Shown here: piece by piece, positions 11,335 through 20,614 of the stretch | Layout: each line of letters begins with the position of its first letter | Position numbering within the stretch: the stretch's first letter is position 1 | Assembly (NCBI GenBank): GCA_950295325.1 | Contig: OX485806.1 | Location: 37,014,001 to 37,078,000 of the forward strand | Length of the DNA: 64,000 bases | Direction: 5' to 3' | Origin: Polytrichum commune | Lineage: Eukaryota > Streptophyta > Polytrichopsida > Polytrichales > Polytrichaceae | The notes under the pieces: generated by a model | The model's database searches: none | The model's input: only the letters and a program-made list of their open reading frames with translations | Told to the model about the DNA's origin: nothing | Program-made: the position numbers and the translations under genes

Positions 11335-11687
11335 CTTCAGGTGCTGCAGTCCTCACCCCTCCCCCTTCAAGGGTAGGACAGCCCTCAGACACCGATACGT
11401 CCTTTTTCACCGTCATCCCCAGGGTAGTAGACAGACAGGGCGATGACTCTGCGCGACACACTGACATGGTCATTGTGGAGGACACGCAGGGGAGCCCCAA
11501 TGACGCACCAGGAGTGCAGGGGATGGACGTGGAAGAGACCCCGGCTGCGTGGATGGAGGATGTCCGGATGGACGCGCTCGACCTGGGCGCCAAGGAAGAG
11601 GACGCGCTGCGCATCCAGCAGACACATGCCTCTCAATCGGAGCGTGAGGCCGACGCCATGGAAACGGAGGCGGCTGCAGCTGCGGAG

Positions 11688-11709
11688 GTTACGAACGCGC
11701 GTTCGTTAA
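11688..11709 (+). repeat. Palindrome copy inside coding exon 3 (second)
   Basis: TTACGAACG, CG, CGTTCGT, reading in frame as VTNARSL. In this frame the consensus would end in the stop TAA, but the copy has TTA instead, so the reading frame passes through it. Confidence 0.75.
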
Positions 11710-11768
11710 TCGTTGAGGAGGGACCTGTTGCTCAGTCCAGCACCGCTGCCCCTCCCCTCGATGACAAG

Positions 11769-12342
11769 GTAAATCTCCTCTGAGAATACCATTTTTTGCG
11801 AACGCGTGTTCGTAACCTCACTAACATCGCGATGTTTTTCTCTTCATCGACATCCCCTGGCCCACGCGAGCCCTCTTCATCGACCCCCCTTATGGACGAC
11901 CAGTTTTGTAGGACACGGCATCATTTTGCCTTAGGAAAATGTGATAGACTATCACGTGAGAAATGTAAATATTCAATGGATTAATATATGGGCTTATGTT
12001 ATCTGCATCGCATTGCTTCAAATTCTGTGCCCTCAACCCCTTCTCGTATATTGTGGATGTTGATGCGATTATGTTGATTCTTGCATAACCACCTCAGTCG
12101 CGAACGCTCGTTCGTGAAAGGGTGCGACCCCCTGTCCACCTCCTAGACGAACGACCGCTCGTAAATGCACCGCCCCCGCAGCCTTCATTCACGAACGGTC
12201 GTTCGCAAGTGTGCCCTTGTGCACATTTTCCTTGCACTCTCCTCACTTCCTCGTCTTTTCCCATAATGCATCGTCTTCATTTTCTACGCAAAAATTTCAT
12301 TATTGGATCATAGCATTAAACTAGTCGCGTTGTTCATCACAG
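11769..12342 (+). other. Intron 3 with four palindromes
   Basis: The 574-bp phase-0 intron has donor GTAAAT and acceptor TTCATCACAG. One palindrome lies close to the donor (11796-11815) and three towards the 3' side (12099-12120, 12145-12165, 12188-12208). A C-rich stretch at 11850-11900 could be a skipped exon, but the frame passes cleanly without it. Confidence 0.65.
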
Positions 12343-13062
12343 GACCCCCCGGAGATAGGTCGCAACCCCTCGACCAGTGGACCTCACACCCAGAACAATC
12401 CTTTCATCGTTTTTGACCTCAACGGGGTCTTGTGTCACACCCAACACATCCCCAGGGTCCCCACGCGTCCCTTCCGTCACCTCGACGAAAGGGACTACGA
12501 CAGCAAGCTCAACACCATAATTAACCGCAAGGCTGTCCGCGCCCGTCCCGGCTTGTGTGACTTCCTTCGAGAGGTGGTCGAGTTCGCTCACGTCATTGTG
12601 TGGAGCTCCATGGTCATGGAGAACACGGATCCCATCGTCCACTTCTTGTTCCGCGATCTCCCGAGCCCTTGCCTCGTCCTCGGCCAAGAGGACTGCGACG
12701 AGCTGCTCGACGAGAAAGGTCAACCGGTGCCCAAGTTTGGCGGTCGAGGCAGAGGACAACAGTTCCTCAAGGTCCTCCGGTCTAGACTCTGGCGAGGCGT
12801 CCCCCGTCTGCAAGGGACGCCCCACGGGTGGTGGCCGACTCCTGAGAACACCGTCCTCATCGACGACAGCCCCACCAAGAGCGTCTTGAACCCCCCGGGC
12901 AACGTCATCTTCCCGGACACTTGGACCGGCGATAGGAACAACACATTTTTGGTCGATAGGCTAGCCCCATACCTCAGAAGGCTCGTGCTCCATGCCGGTA
13001 GCATCCCATTTTTTGTTAGGTCCAACCCCTTCGGCAATGCGGCACTTAGCCCCCGCGATAAT
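12343..13062 (+). other. Exon 4: FCP1/NIF-like HAD region
   Basis: The exon encodes the series expected of the FCP1/NIF branch of the HAD phosphatases: IVFDLNGVL (motif I, near residue 1236), VIVWSSM (motif II) and VLIDDSPTK (motif III, near 1384), then a region like FPDTWTGDRNN. Family members dephosphorylate proteins such as the RNA polymerase II tail. Here motif I reads DxN rather than DxD, so the second acidic residue is missing. Related plant proteins with DxNG exist as far as I recall, so this may be a non-catalytic or altered subfamily. Without splicing at 13063 (GTATAT) the frame would end at a TGA at 13108-13110. Confidence 0.6.
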
Positions 13063-13209
13063 GTATATAAGAGCATCATTAGGCTCGCGAAAGTCAATAA
13101 ATTGATTTGAAATGCCTCCATGTCTTTGCTTGTTATCATGTGGTTCACATATCTAATGCTTGCTCCGTTTTTGGATGTCTTTTGTTGTTGTTCTTGTTCT
13201 TGCCCATAG
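13063..13209 (+). other. Intron 4
   Basis: The 147-bp phase-0 intron has donor GTATAT, a branch-like CTAATGC, a long T/G-rich pyrimidine tract and acceptor TTGCCCATAG. It carries no palindrome. Using it links the HAD exon to the downstream Pro/Ser-rich open frame. If it is not used, the gene ends at 13110. Confidence 0.5.
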
Positions 13210-13455
13210 CCTGCCCCCATATGCGACGCCCCTGGAGTCGACGGCCCTTCCTGTCCCCTCTCGCCCCCTGCCTCCCCTTCCCGCGACGTCACGGACTTCC
13301 AAATGCCATCCCTCTACCAGTTCTCGGCGGTGGACGCGGCCTCGGCCGTGGATTACTCCCGCGACGTCGGCATCGACGACGGCGTCGTCAACAGCCCGCC
13401 CCCCGCACTTGTCGCCCGCACCTACGCCCCGTCACCCTCCCCCCTCTCCAAGGAG

Positions 13456-13475
13456 AAACGGACGCTCGTTCGTTT
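13456..13475 (+). repeat. Diverged palindrome copy in exon 5
   Basis: AAACGGACG, CT, CGTTCGTTT: the right arm is intact and the left arm has one change. It reads in frame as KRTLVR. It is the rightmost recognisable copy in the window. Confidence 0.55.
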
Positions 13476-13734
13476 GGGGCACCTCTTGCCCTCGAAGGAC
13501 GCCGCCGTCGCTCGTCGCGGGCCGAGCCGGCGTCTCCGCATGGAAGGCCCCTGTTGCCACACCTCCCCCGCCGACTCCCTTCCTCCCCCCGCAACGTCCT
13601 CCGCGATCGTGGGCCCTCCACGCCTCGACTCCCCCGCACCATTCAACAGTGCAATAGTTCCATCGGCTCCGGATGCTGCCGTCGACGCCCCGCTCGTGCC
13701 CACTGTCCCCCGCATGGACGTCCCCAAAGCCAAG

Positions 13735-13886
13735 GTGCCCTCTTCAACCCTAAACCCCTTTCCCGCTTTTGCTTTCCTTGTCTTGCGTGTGCGTGCCGTT
13801 ATCTTTACGAGCGCCCACCCCAAACCGCTCTCATTATTTTCCCCACTCCATTCTTATTCTTACCTTCCTATGACGTTGTTTCGCAG
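13735..13886 (+). other. Intron 5
   Basis: The 152-bp phase-0 intron has donor GTGCCC and acceptor TTGTTTCGCAG. A TTTACGAGCG half-site near 13804 may be the remnant of one arm of the palindrome. Exon 6 (13887-14195) encodes a basic C-terminus ending in a Lys/Ala-rich tail. Confidence 0.55.
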
Positions 13887-14195
13887 GTGGCTACCCGCTC
13901 GCTTGGTGCCCGACCCTCCTCCACGTCCTCCTTGGATAGGCACGCCCTCAAGGCCGTGTCATCCGAGTCCGATCGTTGTTTGGCTCTCCGCCGTAGCGCA
14001 AGACATTCCCTCTCGCAAACGCACTTGTATTCCACTCACAATACCACTCCGTACAATTCGGGAGCGTGTCCGGAAATTTGGAAGAATGACACGTATTCCG
14101 GGTCCGTCAACAAAAACGGTTATAGCCGCGGGCCTGAGATTTTCAAAGCCATGGAGGCTGCCAAAAACAAGGCCAAGGCCGCGAAAAAAAATTAG

Positions 14196-16980
14196 TAGGA
14201 CGGATGAGTGGGAATAGAAGCGTACTAGTGGGACGGACTCCCCAAGTGCGCTTAGGTGTAGAACATATTAGTGCTTACTTTCTATCTATTTCAAGTTACT
14301 CAAGACATTGATGGTATTTCCATTATATTTGTATTTCAATCCTATTGAATTCAAACAATTTCCAATCATTCCCCGCATATTTCCCTCCATTCATAACGAT
14401 TTCTCATTTCATACGCAACTATTTTCATGTATGCTTCATATTTTTGTTCACTTTGATGCCTTTATATCTAATAATTGTATCCAAAATTATACATATTTGA
14501 CTTTTAGGTTGTCATTTCTGGTCCAAATTTGAAAAGTGCGTCCTTAAATAGTCTCATAATCAACAAAAAGTCTCCAATTACCGAATATAGTGTTATGTTT
14601 TGTAAGCGCACAATACATTAGGAGATCTCCATATGCACATGATGATGTCCTCCCATTTTGAAAAGGTGTTTGTGCATCAAGAGCACTCCTGGTAGACATG
14701 ATGGTGTCCTCACTCTTTATGAATGTATTAGGCACCGGGAGGTCTCTTGGTGCACATGATAGTGTCATGTTTTGAAAGCGCAATTTGCATTGGAACACCT
14801 CCCAATTGCAATGCAATTCCTTGTGTTCAAATGAGTAACCTCAACTCTCTTCTAGTCTTAGAAGTGTAAACTACAATTGACAACAACGTTTCATGACACT
14901 TGAAGTATCAAAGAGTGCCTTCCTTTTCTTCTAGGCTTAAACAACACTTTCAGGACTTGGGGAGCTGTGTTTGAAGGATAGGTGAATGGACAAGGAATGG
15001 AGCTTGCAGGAATGTCGAAACAATCACATCTTACTAAGTCGGATGTCAACAAAATTCAAGGCTTGCCAAACGATATGCTTGAGGAGATTGGACACTTAAT
15101 CCTTAATTAGGAAGAAAGTTTGTTGTAAAGTTGTGGTAGAAGGCGTGACTTCACTTGTATCGCTCACTGACATGTGCGACATCTAGAAAATGAACTCGTT
15201 ATCATAGCTCTCTAGCCGCTTGGCACCTTTCTGCCTAATAGTTAAGTAGAGTGTAAAAGCAAGTTAGGCGGCTCAAAAAATAATATTCTAAAATTGGGCA
15301 TATTTAAAAAACAATTTACAATAAGTTAGACATTCATCCAAGTCATTTCTATAATTTATGGATGGTTTTCCTAATTTCATCCAAGGCAGCTACGATTAAC
15401 CTAAACACTTCCCTTATCCAATTCATGCTTGTATTGTTTTTAGACCATGAGTGAGATTGATGCCGCGTGAAGACATTGTTGAAGTTATTTGATGTTATTT
15501 TGTTGGATTCCAGTGAATGTCACTTGCATAATTGTGATTTTAGGAATTATATGGATGTTATTCCTTTTTTTGGACACTCAACAAAATTAATTTCCCATCA
15601 ATTTAGGCACCTTTAGAACTAATTATTTATGCCCAAGTTGCTAGAGAGCTACGATATAAGGCATGAGATCATGACAATGTTGGGTTGTGAGTGTTCGGAA
15701 AAACAAATAAATTATATGACTTAAACCTACAACATCTAGTACAAAACATAGCTCTTTCGATCACTCTGCTTCGACACGGATCTTTTTGTGTCGAAATCTA
15801 TGCTCTTTTGGACCAATGTTGGAGCTATTTGGTCATTTGGGCCACCACTAATGTTGTGTTATTAATCTTTTATATTATAATCACATTCTTGTGGGCCATG
15901 GAACCGTATTGCTATTTTGTTAGCCATGCAAAAGGTCCATGAAGTTTTTCTAACACTTTCTGGCTATTTACTAGATATAGATTCCATTCAAGCTTACTCA
16001 AATATTTAGATCCCATGTACATTATTGAATGTATAATTTAAAGGAACTTGTTTTTCTTCTTTGTTTAATTTGGGCATCTTCTTATAGTGATCTATTTCCC
16101 CTCCTTCAAATTGTTATATTTTTGGCTACTCATTCAAGCTTACATATTAGATTCCATGTTTATTATTGAATATCCATGACGGAATGTTCTATCTTTATTT
16201 AGTTCTAGAGATTTTATAGATCTAGATGTGAGTCACCTTCCTAAGTACACTAAATATGATATTTAGTGTCACCAATTCTATTGTCTTGCTCAATACTAAT
16301 TGTAAGCCACAGTGTAGTGTCACCAACACCAAATGTTGACCCAACATTATTTGTCATTCCTTGTAATTTTTTTGGGGGATTATAGATTTATAGTGTTGAA
16401 ATTACTGTCACTTAACAAGTGAATTTTTCATCCAAATTTCAATCATGCATGACAATATTTCATCACAAGTTGCTGACAAGAGAAGGGAGGGTTTTGGCCA
16501 ATGGATGAAGTCATCCACCATCCATGACAATGTTTCCTCACTTATTCATAAGTGTCCTCCGAAAAGTTACCATAGTGACATAAAATACCATATGACACTA
16601 AATATTATATTTAGTGTAGTTACTACTTTGTGAGAGAGAGAGAGAATTACTACACTTGTTAGATGTGAGTCACTTTCTTAAGTAATTACTATTGTGAGAG
16701 AGAGGAATTACCACATACAAGTATGTCTTCATACATCCAACACAGAAGCCATGAAATAATAAATTGTCCGAGTTTACTAATTTCAAATAGTCATGAACCG
16801 AATTTAGGTTCAGAGACCCAAATTAGTCTAGGCCAAGTCATTTACGATGAATCCTCCAAAAATCTATAAGGGAGAGGTTTTTATATTGGATGGATGAGAG
16901 GTACCTTATTTGGCACATTCTTATATTGCAAGGTAAAAGCGGTCTTCACATCTAGAGTGCTTCATTGCCCTCTCTTTGCA
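14196..16980. other. AT-rich intergenic sequence, no gene seen
   Basis: No convincing open frame. From about 16240 the sequence contains the ACACTAAATA...TATTTAGTGT palindromic repeat (16241-16263 and 16588-16612) and short phrases that recur at 36.4, 43.0, 59.6 and 61.3 kb. This part therefore belongs to the left edge of the duplicated AP2 units. Confidence 0.5.
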
Positions 16981-16984
16981 ACTA

Positions 16985-17165
16985 TTAGGTGCAATGAGTT
17001 GGTCGCTATGAGGTGCAAGTGGGGGCTATGAGGTCCAAGGCTCGAATCCCTTGGCACCACCCCTCACCTACTCTTGTAGGTGGCTATGTATCTTAGGCCT
17101 CTTTGGTGTGGAGGGCCTACCAATGTGTTAGACGTGCTTTTTATGAGATAGATAAGATTATTTAT
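16985..17165 (+). mobile_element. Possible tRNA-derived SINE
   Basis: GGCTCGAATCCC near 17038 resembles the RNA polymerase III B box and lies after a GGTCGCTATGAGG stretch that could be an A box, followed by a body ending in an AT-rich tail. I could not find TSDs, so the call is tentative. Confidence 0.35.
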
Positions 17166-17379
17166 TTCCTAAACATTACCCTGATAAATTCCTAACAAAA
17201 TTTATTGCATAAAAATTACCATGGACGGAAAATCCAACATGTCAGCACAAAGAATTTGTTAATGCTTAAATAAATTTGGTTTGTGTCAAAAGGGGCATGA
17301 CTCTTCACACACAGTCCGAATAATGCTCTTTGGACCAGCTTAGGAGCAATGGACCAAAATTTAAACACGTGTCAAATAG

Positions 17380-18267
17380 ATCGATTTTTAATGTTTTGTC
17401 TCAAAACAAGTGCTCAAAAGAGCCATATTTTGTACTAGTGGGCTGCGAAGTGGTCTAACATGGTAGCTCAGAATAATTCCAATGTAGCTTTCATGAGATT
17501 GATGTTTGGAATTGTCATAATGATGCATTAACACCTCCATCAAACAATACATATAAAACCTTATCCCCAAGACATAGAATAACTTATTTACATGTAAAAT
17601 TGTGGACCTTGGTAATTATTGGTAAATCTGATAACCCTTTCAAATCTCAATAAATATTTAAAGGTAAATTTGACATATTTGATCTTGTTCCACCAAAAAC
17701 CAATAAATTCATCCATCTCGTCAATTTAGAGTCAATAAACTCAAGTCCAATTAATAAGTGGTTTCCTTCAAATATACATCATTTTGGATGCCGGTAAGTG
17801 ACACCCTCAAGGATACATGTAGCTTACAAATGTGACCATTATCATGTAAGAAATATTTCCATTCCATAAATGAATCCTTGTATTCTAAATATATTTACAA
17901 TGATGAATGTGAAATTGCACATATATTTTTGATGTAGTGCAATCTAATAAATATATACATTTTCTAGACACACACGTGCACACACACACACATGCCTCTA
18001 TATAAATATTAGAAAAGCCTATTTTCACAACACCTTCAATAATTGTTTGGGGCAGCCATGACAAGATGCCAAGTTTGTAGAAGCCTTCATAAGCCAAATT
18101 ACCACATCTAGGACAATGTCATCTACACCAAGAAGAGAATGAAATTTGCAACCCATTTTATTGTGTACCTCGGACAATAGTTGCCTTTGACCCAATCAAG
18201 TCACTAATCCATCCAAGAATTTTGTCATTGTCTACTTCCACTTCTCCAATTAGAAGCTCGTGAGCTT
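17380..18267. repeat. AP2 unit 1: duplicated 3'-flanking segment
   Basis: This segment recurs downstream of the other AP2 genes: 26930-27536 plus 28911-29136 (unit 2), about 37090-38700 (unit 3) and 52000-52379 plus 58119-58530 (unit 4). Shared phrases include CATGAGATTGATGTTTGGA, GATGCATTAACACCTCCATC and TGACAAGATGCCAAGTTTG. It contains no coding sequence. It shows that the repeats are segmental copies much larger than the genes. Confidence 0.7.
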
Positions 18268-19352
18268 TGTAGTTTAGTTTTTGGTTACAAACAAACCCAG
18301 GGAAACGCTTAGGGAAGACTTAAAAGGTGATTTTTGTATCGTCCAGATGTCTTAGATAAGTATTATTAGGGAAATCCTGGAGTTATTTCATATTATTCCG
18401 AATTTAAATTGATGAATAGGTGATGATTTAGGGAATAAAGACTTTAAAATCTCTCAATGTCAGTGCATGTAATTACTACAAACCATGTAGTACTTTTCTT
18501 GTGATCCTTTCATTATCGCCTAGTACTTACACATTCATAGCAAATTTATGCTCAATCACTCCTCAGTCTATGGACTCGATAGTATATTATGATATTTCCA
18601 ATCATAATCATTGAAGACTATGGTATTACCCTCGCTTCAAGGTTTCATGCCCTTACTAGACTATTGACTGATCATGTTTCTCAACACCATAGTCTATCAT
18701 AGTCTCTTGGCCTCACACGTCATACTTATCCTCTTTGCAAAAGATAGGTGATCCACTCGCACCAAACTATAGCCATACATGCACTTTTACGTAGATTGAG
18801 TTAAATATGGGTAGATGCATATAGCAAGCACATACAATTGATCATTCACAGTTTTGAGGTTTTCAGGCTATGAACATTACACGACCCCTTTGAGCATTCA
18901 CATTACCATAGACAATCGACTCAATGTGACTGCAAAGAAATTAAGAGTTTGATATTATAACCGTGACCAATCAATTGTCCAAGGAATCACGCCCATGCAA
19001 TCATATTGTAACAATAGATTATGGTCCAAGATAATTTCACCTTCAAATACAAATCAATCACTAATCTAGGAACTATCTATTAAGTCTATTGTCCTTTACA
19101 ACAATTTTCTCACCCTCTCTCAGACTCTCAAACTTTCTGCCCTTCTCTCACACATCCTAAAGGTTATATATATGCCCCTAGGGGATGCAACTTCTCATAT
19201 CAGACTTTTTCCTTCCCAATTCTCACTTTCTCTATCTCCTAGGCTATGGCCCGCGTTTAGCACCTAGCAATTTAGAGAACCGGCTCTTCAACCCCTTTTC
19301 ACATTTTATTTCTTAATATTTAGAAAAAAACATTAAAAAAATCTCTATTACA
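18268..19352. mobile_element. Solo-LTR-like insertion beside AP2 gene 1
   Basis: It starts TGTAGTTTAG and ends TCTCTATTACA (TG...CA). It is flanked by AGCTT (18263-18267) and AGTTT (19353-19357), a 5-bp TSD with one change. Unit 2 has the uninterrupted sequence GAGCTTGTTTATCATACACC at 29112-29131, confirming the insertion. It carries no gag or pol. It ends 26 bases downstream of the AP2 stop codon, so it has replaced the original 3' flank and may supply the transcript end. Confidence 0.7.
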
Positions 19353-19378
19353 AGTTTGTTTATCATACACCTTGTTTT

Positions 19379-20581
19379 CTAGGATGAGCCCGTCTTATGC
19401 AAAGGAGAACACGTATCAACCATGTTTGGCAAATCACTTGCAAACATGAAATACGATTTGTTCATATTCTCAACCACTCCAAAACCTTTGTTACAGGTAT
19501 TTACTTCTCGAGGAGCTTCGTCCACAACTTCAAGTGATGGATATTTCTTCAAGGTCATGATATCTTTGGAATTTGGTTGAATGTCAATTTGTGTTACAAG
19601 AGGAATCATTTTGCAATCTTCGTTGACCAAAGCACATGTTGGCATTGCCCTTGCTTGAGCATTAGGTTCGCCCAAGAAAATTGTATGAGTGCTCAAAGGC
19701 ATGGATGGGGACGCTGAAACATCAAATGAGTTGTCTATTGCATTTCTTTGATTACTTGGCATGATACACCGCATGGTGGAGTTTGAGACGTGCTTACTAG
19801 AGTCCTCAAAATTGAGAGTTGTTTTCTTTTTGTATCGAATGACGGCAACGTCATATGCTCGAGCAGCTTCCTCTGGAGTGTCAAAGTTACCAATCCACAT
19901 CTTCTTGTTGGTCTTCTTTTCAGAGATCTTGATTTCAGCAACCCAAGGATGTTTGCGTTCCGGACGCCAACGTACGCCTTTGTAGCGTGGGATGACTGCA
20001 CCTATAAGTTGCTCCAATTCTCGAGTCATTGTTCGTGTCATTGTCCTTTCCAACCTCCAAGCTCTTCCACATTTTGGAACAAAAAATTGTGTTGCACGAA
20101 GATCATAGCATTCAATTACTATTGAAAATTTTGTATGCCCTTCATGTTCACGAAATAACGAAGAAACATGATTTACTGCAATTTTTGACATTCTTTTATT
20201 ATAGTCTAAAAATGCAAGTATGGATTGGGAGGGCTTTGTACCAAAAGATTGTATTGAGAATTCCAAAAAACCACATTGATTCAATGTACTAGAATCCAAT
20301 ACTAGACGATGTTGTGGTGTTGTTGTTGGATTCGTGATATTATAATACGGTGGCGCACTTGGATTTGACAAATATGAGATTGAAACTCCCGACTCATTGA
20401 CACTCTTTGTGTGTAAATCTATACATTGGTGAAACAAATGAGAAATAGATGTTGCAATTTTTTGTGGAAACAAATAAATACTACCTTTTATACAATAATC
20501 ATCCCATTGAGCATGTACCTCAAACTTGTAAGAACCATTTTCAAGTGTTGAATATTGACATGTTGCTTTGGTGAACTTCAT
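19379..20581 (-). CDS. AP2-domain transcription factor, unit 1
   Basis: 400 codons from the ATG at 20581. Residues about 1-190 form an N-terminal region I do not recognise, conserved in units 2 and 3. The AP2 domain spans about residues 199-259: YKGVRWRPE, WVAEIK, MWIGNFDTPEEAARAYD and LNF are the expected strands and helix. AP2/ERF proteins bind short GC-rich or DRE-type elements in the nucleus. There is one AP2 domain, as in the ERF/DREB branch, but the long N-terminal domain is atypical. The C-terminal 140 residues are Ser/Pro-rich and less conserved. In all three copies a TTTGTAG acceptor-like site lies about 33 bases before this ATG with an open frame between (ASIESNKLKDV), so an upstream exon is possible and the ATG may be internal. 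Confidence 0.8.
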   Translation of the reverse strand: MKFTKATCQYSTLENGSYKFEVHAQWDDYCIKGSIYLFPQKIATSISHLFHQCIDLHTKSVNESGVSISYLSNPSAPPYYNITNPTTTPQHRLVLDSSTLNQCGFLEFSIQSFGTKPSQSILAFLDYNKRMSKIAVNHVSSLFREHEGHTKFSIVIECYDLRATQFFVPKCGRAWRLERTMTRTMTRELEQLIGAVIPRYKGVRWRPERKHPWVAEIKISEKKTNKKMWIGNFDTPEEAARAYDVAVIRYKKKTTLNFEDSSKHVSNSTMRCIMPSNQRNAIDNSFDVSASPSMPLSTHTIFLGEPNAQARAMPTCALVNEDCKMIPLVTQIDIQPNSKDIMTLKKYPSLEVVDEAPREVNTCNKGFGVVENMNKSYFMFASDLPNMVDTCSPLHKTGSS

Positions 20582-20614
20582 GACGTCCTTTAACTTGTTG
20601 CTTTCAATACTAGC

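Larger units (their letters stand above)
6392..14195 (+). pseudogene. Large multi-domain gene (DGQH region, coiled coil, FCP1-like HAD region), disrupted
   Basis: Model: exons 6392-9168 (interrupted by an LTR at 6842-8317), 9290-10174, 10316-11768, 12343-13062, 13210-13734 and 13887-14195, ending in TAG. The five introns (121, 141, 574, 147 and 152 bp) have GT-AG ends and all are phase 0, so frame carries through. The total is about 1,728 codons after discounting the LTR and one surplus base. Order of parts: unknown N-terminal region; basic Ser/Pro linker; DGQH motif near residue 339; a second conserved-looking exon; acidic segment; coiled coil near residues 935-985; Pro/Gln/Gly-rich tract; FCP1-like HAD region near residues 1230-1430; Pro/Ser-rich tail with a Lys-rich end. 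Lesions: TGA 6560-6562, TAG 10370-10372, TAA 10520-10522 and one extra C in the run at 11105-11112. The otherwise open exons imply recent loss. Function unknown; the joining of all exons into one gene is inference. Confidence 0.6.

Noticed and set aside
1706-13475. Palindrome array as a CRISPR-like or satellite array
   Set aside because: Spacing is irregular, intervening sequences are not spacers of fixed size, copies occur in introns and exons, and the genome is a plant nuclear one.
1706-13475. Palindrome island as an integrated giant-virus segment
   Set aside because: Viral promoters and hairpin terminators are palindromic, but the gene here has five ordinary spliceosomal introns and no viral core gene is visible.
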